This document shows positions 15,914 to 24,178 of a DNA stretch of 31,989 nucleotides, in pieces. The translations under genes were made by a program, and so were the position numbers. How positions within the stretch are numbered: position 1 is the stretch's first letter; each line of letters begins with the position of its first letter. The notes below the pieces were generated by a model. It saw only the letters and a program-made list of their open reading frames with translations, searched no databases and was not told the DNA's origin. This stretch comes from Desulfatitalea sp. UBA4791 (GTDB lineage Bacteria; Desulfobacterota; Desulfobacteria; Desulfobacterales; Desulfosarcinaceae), in assembly GCA_002402905.1 (NCBI GenBank), contig DHGT01000085.1:1-31989 (forward strand). The letters are read 5' to 3'.

Positions 15914-16816
15914 TCATAGACTTTTCGACGGTTCGACCGGCTCCCCGAGGAAAGCCTGAAAATGGTACCACTCGAACGGATGGCGCCTCAGATGGCCCTC
16001 GACCAGATCGGCGTAGGCCTGAACCGACCGGCGAATGGCGTCGACGCGATCCGCCCGGCTGGCGGCCTGTACGCCGATGGGGGGGCAAATCGAAAAGTGG
16101 TAGCTCCCTTGGCCCCGCGACGAGGCGAAAAAGACATACACCGGCACCCGGGCAATCAGAGCCAACACGTGGGGTGCCTCGGGAAGTTGCACCCAATGGT
16201 TTAAAAAACGAGCTGTTACGGCCCGCTGATCGGGTCGCCAGATCATATCGCCGGCCATGGAGACAAACCCGCCGGACCTGAGAAACGCAACGCCCTCGAC
16301 CAGGTCGAAAGCCGATCCACCCTCCTGGTCCACGGCCAGTATACGAATGCCGCTGGCCGCCAGGTCCTGCTTCTGCATCCGCTCGATCTGATCCTTGGTC
16401 CGTTGCCCCACGTAGAGCATCAGGCGCAACTCGGGCATGGCGCGCCGCAGCAGACGGGCGCCCACCTCCCAATTTCCTAAATGGCTCATGAGCAAAATCC
16501 CACCGCGTTTCTCCTCGATGGCCTGCCTGAGATAATGACGACCTTCGAAGGTATTGCGGATGGAACCACCGCTGCCCAGCAAAAAACGGTCCAAAAATAC
16601 CGAGGTGAAGTTGCGGAACTGGCACCAGGCACACCAATAGTGATACAACCGCGTCCGATCGGGATACAAGGCCTTGTAAAAACGCACACTCACCAGGGTT
16701 CTGTTCGGAAACAGCACAAAGTAGCCGGCGGCGATACCCTGGGCAATCCAAGAAAAAAAGCCGGGCCCCAACCGTCTGGAACAGGCGGTGAGCCATTTAT
16801 AGAAGCGTTCGCGCAC
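15914..16816 (-). CDS. LpxL/HtrB-like lysophospholipid acyltransferase
   Basis: This 300-residue protein belongs to the lipid A acyltransferase (LpxL/LpxM/HtrB) family. It has the catalytic HxxxxE motif in SHLGNWEVG (His112, Glu117) and a C-terminal RHPFEWYHF signature. The N-terminus carries a hydrophobic segment (about 19-36) that probably anchors it to the inner membrane. Start is GTG 16816 with AGGA upstream. Aryl-polyene clusters usually contain a comparable acyltransferase next to a glycosyltransferase, exactly as here. It probably transfers an ACP-bound chain to a glycosylated lipid anchor. Primary lipid A assembly is less likely, given the cluster context. Confidence 0.88.
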   Translation of the reverse strand: MRERFYKWLTACSRRLGPGFFSWIAQGIAAGYFVLFPNRTLVSVRFYKALYPDRTRLYHYWCAWCQFRNFTSVFLDRFLLGSGGSIRNTFEGRHYLRQAIEEKRGGILLMSHLGNWEVGARLLRRAMPELRLMLYVGQRTKDQIERMQKQDLAASGIRILAVDQEGGSAFDLVEGVAFLRSGGFVSMAGDMIWRPDQRAVTARFLNHWVQLPEAPHVLALIARVPVYVFFASSRGQGSYHFSICPPIGVQAASRADRVDAIRRSVQAYADLVEGHLRRHPFEWYHFQAFLGEPVEPSKSL

Positions 16817-16848
16817 TGTTCCTGCCCATCTGCGACGTCATTAAACTC

Positions 16849-17622
16849 TCATTCATCTGACCTGTTCCGATACCGCCGCCGCCCAAAGATCAGCCGTCCA
16901 AGAATTTGCCGAATGAAAATATTCTGAACGATCAATCGCGTAAACACATTGGAATTGCGCACAAAATCCACAAACGGCCGAAAATGGGACACCCGCTCGC
17001 CATCGGGTGCGTAAATGACGTCGATGGGCGCTTCGACGACCGGCACGCCGTGCCAGCCGGCCTTGACCAGCACCTCGACCTCGAACTGATAACGCCTGGC
17101 CCGGACCTCCCAACCCAGCACCTCGGGCAGTGGATAGATCCTGAATCCGCTTTGGCTGTCGATCAAGAGCGGTCCTCCGGCCATGCGGACCCAGAAATTG
17201 GAGAAACCCCGGCCGAAACGGCTGGTCCAGGGCGCGCCGGCCGCGAGCATGGCCTTGCGGCATCCCACCACCACGGGCCTGGCACGATCCCCGATGGATG
17301 CCATGAGCACCCGGGCATCTTCCGGATCGTGCTGCCCGTCCGCATCCAGGGTGATGGCCCAGCCGGCCGAATCGGCCGCTGCCCGGAAACCGGTCAGCAG
17401 GGCAGCCCCCTTTCCCAGGTTGGACGGATGGACCAGCAGATGAACGCCGGGCGTCGATTCGAGGGAAGCGCATCCGCCGTCGGTGGAACCGTCATCGACC
17501 ACGTAGATCGGCAAATTCAAGCCCAAAGCCGCCTGCACCACCCGTCGGACGGTGCGGCCGTGGTTGTATACCGGTATGACGACGGCAAAGCGTTCTTTTT
17601 CGGACCCGGCCGGGGACATCAT
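16849..17622 (-). CDS. Family 2 glycosyltransferase
   Basis: This 257-residue GT-A fold glycosyltransferase has VVIPVYN at the N-terminus, DDGSTD (43-48) for nucleotide-sugar binding and DADGQHDP (93-100) for metal binding. It resembles the dolichyl-phosphate-mannose-synthase-like GT2 proteins seen beside LpxL-like acyltransferases in aryl-polyene clusters. The C-terminal 40 residues are basic and hydrophobic, suggesting membrane attachment. The ATG at 17622 overlaps the stop of the upstream TRL-like lipoprotein gene by four bases. Donor sugar and acceptor are unknown; the likely role is glycosylating the lipid head group. Confidence 0.88.
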   Translation of the reverse strand: MMSPAGSEKERFAVVIPVYNHGRTVRRVVQAALGLNLPIYVVDDGSTDGGCASLESTPGVHLLVHPSNLGKGAALLTGFRAAADSAGWAITLDADGQHDPEDARVLMASIGDRARPVVVGCRKAMLAAGAPWTSRFGRGFSNFWVRMAGGPLLIDSQSGFRIYPLPEVLGWEVRARRYQFEVEVLVKAGWHGVPVVEAPIDVIYAPDGERVSHFRPFVDFVRNSNVFTRLIVQNIFIRQILGRLIFGRRRYRNRSDE

Positions 17623-17984
17623 TCACCATAGAGGACGGTGCGGGTCGTGGTCCAGACGCCCAGGATACTGAAGATTTCCTGGTCGGCGAAATAGAGGGTT
17701 TGCATACCGTTTTCCCGGGCAATGTCGCCAATGGCATTGGAATCCACCCTGGCATAGATCCCGAAGCCTGAAAACGGCTCCTTGACCTCCAGCACCCGGC
17801 CGCTCGGTGGCTCACCGGTGGGCACCGGTGTCCGATCCAGGTTTTCGGTCAGCGGAAAACGGACATGGGTGTAGATCCAACCGGTGGGCTGGAGCCCCAC
17901 GCAACCGGTCAGGCCGAGCAGCATCCATACCCATACCAGTATCCACCTCAAGCGCAGGGAGTCTTGGCCGCTGGTTTGTCGCAT
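17619..17984 (-). CDS. TRL-like lipoprotein (copy 1)
   Basis: This 121-residue secreted lipoprotein has a signal peptide and lipobox LTGC (Cys28). The C-terminal half resembles the TRL-like family: IGDIARENGM, FADQE and ILGVWTTTRTVLYGE. It shares its plan with the next gene upstream (WxYTHxxFP, VLYGE versus IYTKTPF, VIVYGD), so the two are tandem paralogues. The family has no established biochemical function that I know of. It probably sits at the inner leaflet of the outer membrane. GGAG lies eight bases before the ATG. Confidence 0.7.
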   Translation of the reverse strand: MRQTSGQDSLRLRWILVWVWMLLGLTGCVGLQPTGWIYTHVRFPLTENLDRTPVPTGEPPSGRVLEVKEPFSGFGIYARVDSNAIGDIARENGMQTLYFADQEIFSILGVWTTTRTVLYGE

Positions 17985-17987
17985 GTC

Positions 17988-18290
17988 TCAGTCTCCGTAG
18001 ACGATCACCCGCCAGCGCGTATAAAGACCGAACAGCACGGTGAGGGTTTCCTGGTCGGCATGCTTGAGAATCCTGATATCGCCGTTTTGGGCGGCGGCCG
18101 CATAGCTGGCGTCGCCCCAGGCGACCAACCACAAGACGCTATGGGCATCGGCAGTGCCCCTTTTGGTGCCCAGTTCGGTCTCGTTCAAGTCGCTATCGAA
18201 GGGCGTTTTGGTGTGAATATAGGCACAGCCCGTCAACACCGTGGCCGCGACGACGACCAGCAAGCAACTCCATATCCTCAGACGCTTCAT
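17988..18290 (-). CDS. TRL-like lipoprotein (copy 2)
   Basis: This 100-residue lipoprotein has lipobox LTGC (Cys22). It contains the recognisable TRL-like core: VAWGDASYAAAAQNGDI, KHADQE and FGLYTRWRVIVYGD. The alanine-rich WGDAS segment is closer to the family consensus than in copy 1. A GGGGAG ribosome site precedes the ATG. Its stop lies three bases before the start of copy 1, so the two are co-translated. A role in placing or sensing the cluster's envelope lipid is speculative. Confidence 0.75.
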   Translation of the reverse strand: MKRLRIWSCLLVVVAATVLTGCAYIHTKTPFDSDLNETELGTKRGTADAHSVLWLVAWGDASYAAAAQNGDIRILKHADQETLTVLFGLYTRWRVIVYGD

Positions 18291-18329
18291 GACGATCTCC
18301 CCGTCCCATCCGGCATGTGCGGATGGCGC

Positions 18330-20075
18330 TTACGATCTAAGTGTTTCGGACGACGCTTTCCAGTCAAAGGCGGGCAAATAGGCCATTCCCCAGGTCCCGG
18401 GCCCCATGTGTGCACCGGACGTCAACGAAAGGGGTCGAAACTGGATTCGGGCGGATGGCAAACGCGCCTGGATCTGCCCTGCGGCGACCTCCTCTACCCA
18501 CTGCCGGTTGTCCGTGTATTGAAGCAGAATGTCGGGCGCATCCTCACTAGAAAAATCGCCATCGATCTTCCCCAGGGCAAAATCGAGCTGCTCCTTTCGA
18601 TTGCGCACGATCCCCACGTTGGCTGCCCCATGGGCCATGGGGGTGATGATCGGTTTCTTGTGCAGCAGGTCCCCGAAAAAGCCCTTGGTCTTGGAAATAC
18701 GTCCGCCGGCGGCCAGGAATTTCAGCTGGTCGAGAAAAACGAACTCCTGGCTGTGGGCAACGGCCGCACGAGCATATGCCATCACCGCGCCCGGATCTTC
18801 CGCTTCAAGCGCGAAACGTGCAGTGGCCAGCACGACGATGCCCAGACGTCCGGAAGCCGCCCCGGTATCGATGACGGCCAGACGGTCGTGGGGGTCGTGA
18901 TCGGCCTTCCAGGTGGTCACCGTCTCGAAGTTGCCCGTATACACCGAACCGACACACAGGTAGAGCACCCGTTCGAACCGGCTGATGGCACTCAAGTAGG
19001 ACTGGTGACGCTCAAAAACCGAGGCCTGGGCCGTGGAAACCTTGACGCCGCCGGACATGGCCGCGTAGAGTCGATCCGACTCGTAAAGGGTCTCGGGCCA
19101 GGCCTGTTCGCCCACTACGAGGTAGCTGCTCAGCAGCGTGATCCCCAGCTGCCGGGCATCCTCCGTGGTGATCGACCCGGCCGCATCGGTCATGAGGTGC
19201 ACGGCGCGACCACTTGGCGGTGCCTTGCGTACAGCCGAAACGATGCGCTCCTCGGACCAGCCGACCACCTCGCCGAGGGACTCGAGCCCTGATCGCAGCG
19301 CCCCGCGGTCTTCGGTGTGCAGATGGATTTTTATATTTTCCGCATCATCGGTGACGACCACGCTTTCGGCGCAGTCGGGAAGTTGAGCTCGAATGCCGTC
19401 CCGACCACCGTCCGGCCGGATCGTTGCGCTGACACAATACCCCCCCGCTTGCCCGTCGGGCGCCCAGTCCTCGGCGATGGCAAGTTTCCCGACGAATAAT
19501 TCCATCACCGATCGCTCGCTCTGTTTCCGGCCGGTGATGTGGCTCAAAAAAGCTTCCCAGAAAATGAACATGCCCAGTGCACCGGCATCGACCACGCCGG
19601 CATGCTTGAGCTGGGGCAGCGCCTCGCTCGAATCGGCCACCGTCTTCTGCAAGCGGTCGATGATCCGGGCAAAGTCCCACTCGCCGGGGGCAAGATCATG
19701 GGGCGGCATTACCTCGGCCAGGGCATCGAATACGGTCAGCATGGTGCCCGGCTGGGGATCGGTCACGGCCTGGCGCGCCTTGCGCATGCCTCTCTGGATG
19801 GCACCGGGCAGTTGACTGGCCCGTTCGACGCCGAGCAGTTCGTAGAAAAAGGCCGCCGCGATATTGCCCGAATTGCCGGTGGCCATGCGCACCAGATGGG
19901 CAGGCACCGACTGAGGTTGGGCATCGAGCTGGCGCAGGGGGGCCAGGCTGATTTTCAAATTGCGCCCGGTATCGGCGTCGGCCACCGGGAAGACGTTGAT
20001 CTGATCGAGCAGATCGGACCAGGCGGCCATTCGCTCGTAACCGTGAATAAAGGCGCTGCTGCAGGTTGGGTCCAT
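18330..20075 (-). CDS. Fatty acid kinase FakA-FakB (DAK2-DegV) fusion protein
   Basis: This 581-residue protein combines the two parts of bacterial fatty acid kinase. Residues 1-200 match the DhaL/FakA ATP-binding domain (INVFPVADADTG at 26-37, GNSGN at 68-71). Residues 210-260 match the FakA middle region (GYC at 212-214, HLHTED at 251-256). Residues 290-581 are a DegV/FakB fatty-acid-binding domain (MTDAAGS, VSTAQAS, VGSVYTGNFET, AAGGRISKTKGF). FakA phosphorylates a fatty acid held by FakB to acyl-phosphate in the cytosol, which PlsX or related enzymes can pass to ACP or to glycerol phosphate. It may recycle or activate a chain for this pathway. The Ser of the usual DS(T/x) DegV motif is Ala here, so fatty acid contacts could differ. 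The ATG has no clear ribosome site. Confidence 0.82.
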   Translation of the reverse strand: MDPTCSSAFIHGYERMAAWSDLLDQINVFPVADADTGRNLKISLAPLRQLDAQPQSVPAHLVRMATGNSGNIAAAFFYELLGVERASQLPGAIQRGMRKARQAVTDPQPGTMLTVFDALAEVMPPHDLAPGEWDFARIIDRLQKTVADSSEALPQLKHAGVVDAGALGMFIFWEAFLSHITGRKQSERSVMELFVGKLAIAEDWAPDGQAGGYCVSATIRPDGGRDGIRAQLPDCAESVVVTDDAENIKIHLHTEDRGALRSGLESLGEVVGWSEERIVSAVRKAPPSGRAVHLMTDAAGSITTEDARQLGITLLSSYLVVGEQAWPETLYESDRLYAAMSGGVKVSTAQASVFERHQSYLSAISRFERVLYLCVGSVYTGNFETVTTWKADHDPHDRLAVIDTGAASGRLGIVVLATARFALEAEDPGAVMAYARAAVAHSQEFVFLDQLKFLAAGGRISKTKGFFGDLLHKKPIITPMAHGAANVGIVRNRKEQLDFALGKIDGDFSSEDAPDILLQYTDNRQWVEEVAAGQIQARLPSARIQFRPLSLTSGAHMGPGTWGMAYLPAFDWKASSETLRS

Positions 20076-20092
20076 GGGAAGATAGAAGTGTT

Positions 20093-20118
20093 AAGTTTAA
20101 AGTGTAAAGTTTAAAGTG
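20093..20118. repeat. Short direct repeat
   Basis: AAGTTTAAAGTG occurs at 20093-20104 and again at 20107-20118, separated by two bases. It lies in the leader of the FakA-FakB fusion gene, between it and the thioesterase stop. Low-complexity repeats like this are common slippage products; I assign no function. Confidence 0.75.
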
Positions 20119-20168
20119 ATGGTATTCTGTCTATTTTATATTGGTCGACGATTGTTCACCGCGCATCA

Positions 20169-20579
20169 TCAGAAGCCCAGGGCGGTGCGGATGTCGTCGG
20201 GGATGGCGAACTCCATCTCCATCTCGGGAAACCGCACCGCCAGTTGTTCGCTGGTGCCCCTGGCACAGATGGTGCGCTCCGCATCTTTTTTGCGGATCTC
20301 GAATTTCATGGCGATCTTGTATTGCGCCTCGGTGACCGTGGCACGGCAGACGAATTCATCAAACGCTCTCAACGGCATGATGTGTTTGACTGCCGACCGG
20401 GTGACCGGAAAGACATACTTTTCGGTCAGCATGTACTGATACAGATCGATGCCCACCGATGCAAACAGCGCGAATCTGGCCACATCGAAATATTTCAAAT
20501 AGTTGCCATGCCACACGATCTGAAGCGGATCCAGATCGTGAAAGGCGACCTTCATGTCGATCTCTAAACTGGCGCTCAT
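20169..20579 (-). CDS. 4-hydroxybenzoyl-CoA thioesterase-like hotdog thioesterase
   Basis: This 136-residue hotdog thioesterase has the family signature HDLDPLQIVWHGNYLKYFDVAR, given here in two parts: HDLDPLQIVW (14-23) and HGNYLKYFDVAR (24-35). Asp17 is the expected catalytic residue. Aryl-polyene clusters contain one such enzyme, used for release or proofreading of ACP-bound intermediates. GAGG lies directly before the ATG at 20579, and an internal ATG at 20555 is possible. It is the first gene of block C. The cognate thioester (ACP or CoA) cannot be told from sequence. Confidence 0.88.
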   Translation of the reverse strand: MSASLEIDMKVAFHDLDPLQIVWHGNYLKYFDVARFALFASVGIDLYQYMLTEKYVFPVTRSAVKHIMPLRAFDEFVCRATVTEAQYKIAMKFEIRKKDAERTICARGTSEQLAVRFPEMEMEFAIPDDIRTALGF

Positions 20580-20952
20580 ATCCTCATCTTCAGCAGTCGT
20601 TCCGCGTTCGTTTTGGCCCTTACATACACCAGCCGCCGCCGCAAAGGCAAGTTACGAATGGTTCGCGCGGAATCAAGGGACAGCGCCCATTTTCACAGGG
20701 GCCGGCATGCCCGCGGCCGGAGCTTTGCGCAACTGCATTCCACATCAAATCTAACCACTTGAAATTAAAGGCGCACTTGACTATTATAGCCCTCATTGAA
20801 TTCGGGACCGGTGAGTTGATCGTCCGGCACAAAAAGGCATAGAAAGCCGACATCTGCCCCGAATAATCCATAATGTCTTATTTTTTGGGCATTTATGGCG
20901 ATACTCAATCTATGCATCCATCTATACCTTCTATATATTGGTGGAGAGATGG
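20580..20952 (+). promoter_or_regulatory. Divergent intergenic region with sigma-70-like promoter
   Basis: No gene was found in these 373 bases. On the plus strand, TTGAAA (20759-20764) and TATTAT (20782-20787) are separated by exactly 17 bases, each one mismatch from the sigma-70 consensus. This is a good promoter for the 1043-residue protein, with a leader of roughly 160 bases. A segment near 20688-20707 (AAGGGACAGCGCCCATTTTC) resembles the arm of a REP-like repeat but has no inverted partner nearby. The promoter for the leftward thioesterase gene was not located. Confidence 0.55.
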
Positions 20953-23900
20953 ATGGCAGCTGCGAACCGATGCCATGATGAACGGATTGAGCAAATGAAA
21001 GCGACTTGCCGATACGACCCACTGCCCCCGCTCGATTCGGCAATGGTCGAGACCAGGGCCGCCAAATGCAGATTGGGCATCCCCTGGTTTCTCTTTGACC
21101 GTCGCGATCATGAACTGGTGCGCATCACCAACGAGGTGGCTTCCCGGCAGAGCGACCTGGACTACCTGAGGCGGCAGTACTATACCTATTTCCATCCCCA
21201 CGGCATCAAGGAGATGGCTGAAACGCGCAGTCTGCGCATCGCCTATGCCATGGTGCACCTGCTGGCCTCGCTGGAAATCGGGGGGGTGGACGAACGCCTG
21301 GATGCGCTCCGCGCCCTGCGGGCCGAGGTGTTGGACACGGCCGAGGGGCCCATGCCCAAAAATACGGCCCGGGTGCTGATGCAGATCATGAAAGAGATGG
21401 TGCGCGCCCGGGAAAACCCCCGACGCCAGATCGAACTGGCCCACGATTTCCGTATCACGGCCACGGGCAAGCCTCGTGTGGTGAGGCGTCAGCTGCGCAT
21501 CTACCACCTGCTGGAAATGCCCGAAGCCTGGAATCAGATCTCGTTCGACGACCATGTGCACGATGCCAACACCAAGGGCCGCAAATCCTCCACTCATCTG
21601 ATCATGGACGCCTGGATCAAGGGCATCCGTCGCTTGCGCATCGTCCATTACAACTACATCGAGCCGCGGTTTGCCGCCGAACTGCTCGAAGCGGCCAGGA
21701 TTATGCAGATCGATGTGCGCATCGGCATCGAGTTCTACACCCGCTTCCGCAACCGCTACATCAACCTGATCTGGGTTCCCCGGGGCTTTGCCGACGCCCA
21801 GGCCTTTCTCTGCTTTCTGGAGGAACCGGCCGTGGCCGAGCTGATGAGGGAGGGGCGCCGCGCGTCGGCCTACCAGCAGGCCCATGTCATGCAACTGCTG
21901 GAGGCATTTAACCGGCGCCATCTCGCGGACTTGAACGAACGGTTCGATATCGCGCTGGCGCCCATCGAAGCGGGCGAATTTCTCGCCTTTGTGGGGATCG
22001 GCCAGAAATCGGTGCTGCATCTTGAAAAATTCATTCAGCAGAAGATGCTCCTGGCCCTGCAACACAAGGCCGAACAGATGCGGGAGACCTGTCGTACGGC
22101 CGATGCCGACGACCGAAAGCGCATCGCGGAATGGTTCGCGCAGATGGACCGCATGGACCTGGAAACCGTCGTGGCCGGATACCTAAAGGCCCAACGCAAT
22201 CCCGATATCGCCGACCACTCGATCCCGTCCGACGATGCGGATGTCCCGGCCCTGTTGCGGCTTCAACCGGCCGATCTGCTGTGCCGCCTGGCAGCCTTGC
22301 AGTCTGGCTACCGGATCACGTTGAACCTATCAGGCCTCGCCGCCGAGGATGTGCTCGAATTGATCTATGACTGCAACGGCATGATCACGCGCCTCGAGCT
22401 GTTCAACCTGAAGGATTGGGCCGACGGCCACACCGAACACATTCCCGAAATCAGCCGCCTCCAGGAGGCCATCAACGGTCAGAACCCCATCACCCTCAAA
22501 CGGGTCATCCTGGAGATCATCCAGAAGACGGAGGCCAAGGAGAAACCAGACAAGCAGGACCAACTCGACAAGCTCAGGACGATCCTGCACGATATCATCT
22601 CACTGCAGGCCATGTACAAGGTCAAGCCGCTCAAGGCGCGCATGGGCAGTGACTCGACCGGTCGTTCGCCCCGTTTCCACGGCATGGGGCTGGCCCTCAT
22701 CGATACCCTGCCGCCGCGGGCGCGTCGCCAGATTCATCGCGACCTGGTGGGCCTCGGACGGGAGCGGATTCCCATCCACATGACCGTCAATGAGCGGCAT
22801 ACCTATATCCAGCGGGACAACCTGAATGCCAGGTCCGGCCGTCTGAAAAAACGACTGGCCGACTTTCCGCTCCTCCGGCGCCTGGGGACCAAAAAGAGAG
22901 TGGATTGGGAGGTCCAGGGCAATCTCACCCGCATGGCGCGGCAGGGCAACGTGGTCACCCTGGGCGGCGTGGAGCGAAGGATCAGCAACCGTCTCGTGCT
23001 CGACCCGAATGCCATGGAAAAAGAGCGGCGAAAATTCCGATGGCGGCACGTCAACTCCCACCTGCGGAACCTGTTCAAGGTGTTCATCGGCTTCATGCCG
23101 GCTTTCGTCACCTTTTATCTAACCAAGGAGTGGTGGCTGCTGGCCTATGGAGGGGCCTTCATCTGGTTCGGCATCACCGGCGCACGCAACATCGTCCAGT
23201 CGGTGCTCGGCGGCGGTGGATTGAAGCGTTCGCCCCTGCTTCGATGGAACGCCTTTGTGAGCTGGGATCGCATTTCCGACTCACTGCTGTTCACCGGCTT
23301 TTCGGTCCCCCTGCTCGATTACGTGACCAAAACCCTGCTGCTGGAACGCGCCTTCGGCGTCACCATCACCACCCATCCCATGCTGCTCTACACCATCATG
23401 GCGCTGGTCAACGGCCTCTATATCTCCACCCACAATGCCTTCCGGGGGTTGCCCCGGGCCGCTGTCTATGGCAACTTCTTCCGTAGCACCCTCTCCATCC
23501 CGGTGGCCATCGCCTTCAACCTGGCGACGGGCCAGCTGCTGACGGTGGGCGGCGCACTCAATGTCAACGACATCCTGCAGAAGTGGGCCGCGGTGATCTC
23601 CAAGGCCGCCTCGGACACCATGGCCGGCATCATCGAGGGCGGTGCCGACCGGTTCAACAATATCCGCACCCGGTACAGGGAATACAAGAAGAAGCTGGCC
23701 GAACTGTTCGACATCTACGCCCAGCTCGAACTGCTTTTTCCGGAGGCCAAGGCCTTCGAGCTGCTGGAAAAACCCCGGGACGTCATCCCCAGGATCAATC
23801 TGGAAGCCCGCGACCTGGAGACGATCATCTCCATTCATGCCCTGGACCTGCTCTATTTCTGGAACTACCAGCCCCGGGCGCGCAGCGCACTGCGCCGCCT

Positions 23901-24084
23901 GTTGAACACCATCAGCGAAGAGGAGCGCCACCTGCTGATCACCTCTCAATTCACGCTGTTGCGCCAGCGCGACATCAGCCAGATGTTCATCGACGGCGTG
24001 GTGGGCAAAGATTTCGCCCGGCCCCTCTCGTTTTACCTCTCCCGCTATCCCGAGTACCTGGAGGCGATGAAACGGTTCGTGTAG
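20953..24084 (+). CDS. Large uncharacterised protein: PHP-like N-terminal region plus membrane segments
   Basis: I do not recognise this 1043-residue protein. Around residues 197-240 the pattern FDDHVHDANTKG, then IMDAWIKGI and DVRIGIEFY, resembles the start of PHP-family metal-dependent phosphoesterases (DxHxH...SKG, then GIE). The second metal-binding His clusters are not obvious, so this is tentative. Residues 540-560 are charged and probably helical. Between about 706 and 870 there are four or more hydrophobic segments (for example FKVFIGFMPAFVTFYL, LLAYGGAFIWFGI and PMLLYTIMALVNGLYI). The C-terminal 170 residues are soluble and helical. The ATG at 20953 has GGAGAG five bases upstream; upstream GTG/TTG starts lack a site. 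It is transcribed away from the lipid cluster. It may be a membrane-bound hydrolase or sensor. Confidence 0.8.
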   Translation: MAAANRCHDERIEQMKATCRYDPLPPLDSAMVETRAAKCRLGIPWFLFDRRDHELVRITNEVASRQSDLDYLRRQYYTYFHPHGIKEMAETRSLRIAYAMVHLLASLEIGGVDERLDALRALRAEVLDTAEGPMPKNTARVLMQIMKEMVRARENPRRQIELAHDFRITATGKPRVVRRQLRIYHLLEMPEAWNQISFDDHVHDANTKGRKSSTHLIMDAWIKGIRRLRIVHYNYIEPRFAAELLEAARIMQIDVRIGIEFYTRFRNRYINLIWVPRGFADAQAFLCFLEEPAVAELMREGRRASAYQQAHVMQLLEAFNRRHLADLNERFDIALAPIEAGEFLAFVGIGQKSVLHLEKFIQQKMLLALQHKAEQMRETCRTADADDRKRIAEWFAQMDRMDLETVVAGYLKAQRNPDIADHSIPSDDADVPALLRLQPADLLCRLAALQSGYRITLNLSGLAAEDVLELIYDCNGMITRLELFNLKDWADGHTEHIPEISRLQEAINGQNPITLKRVILEIIQKTEAKEKPDKQDQLDKLRTILHDIISLQAMYKVKPLKARMGSDSTGRSPRFHGMGLALIDTLPPRARRQIHRDLVGLGRERIPIHMTVNERHTYIQRDNLNARSGRLKKRLADFPLLRRLGTKKRVDWEVQGNLTRMARQGNVVTLGGVERRISNRLVLDPNAMEKERRKFRWRHVNSHLRNLFKVFIGFMPAFVTFYLTKEWWLLAYGGAFIWFGITGARNIVQSVLGGGGLKRSPLLRWNAFVSWDRISDSLLFTGFSVPLLDYVTKTLLLERAFGVTITTHPMLLYTIMALVNGLYISTHNAFRGLPRAAVYGNFFRSTLSIPVAIAFNLATGQLLTVGGALNVNDILQKWAAVISKAASDTMAGIIEGGADRFNNIRTRYREYKKKLAELFDIYAQLELLFPEAKAFELLEKPRDVIPRINLEARDLETIISIHALDLLYFWNYQPRARSALRRLLNTISEEERHLLITSQFTLLRQRDISQMFIDGVVGKDFARPLSFYLSRYPEYLEAMKRFV

Positions 24085-24112
24085 TGCCAGCCCTCCCGTC
24101 GAATCACAGCCG

Positions 24113-24142
24113 CAAAAAAAGGGCGGCCCCTCGGCCGCCCTT
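24113..24142 (-). terminator. Rho-independent terminator for the flavodoxin-like gene
   Basis: AAGGGCGGCC (24119-24128) pairs with GGCCGCCCTT (24133-24142) around a four-base loop. On the minus strand the stem is followed directly by a run of seven Ts (complement of the A-run at 24114-24120). It lies 37 bases beyond the stop of the leftward flavodoxin-like gene. It may also stop rightward transcripts of the large protein gene, although the plus-strand T-run is poor. Confidence 0.85.
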
Positions 24143-24178
24143 GTGTCTATTTGAATCCCGCTTACGGAACATCACGAC

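Noticed and set aside
20688..20707. Second REP-like element
   Set aside because: Only one arm-like segment is present and no inverted partner was found within the intergenic region.
20905..22065. 386-codon open frame on the minus strand opposite the 1043-residue protein
   Set aside because: Composition (His/Gln/Gly-rich) is typical of antisense shadows and it runs across the predicted plus-strand promoter region.
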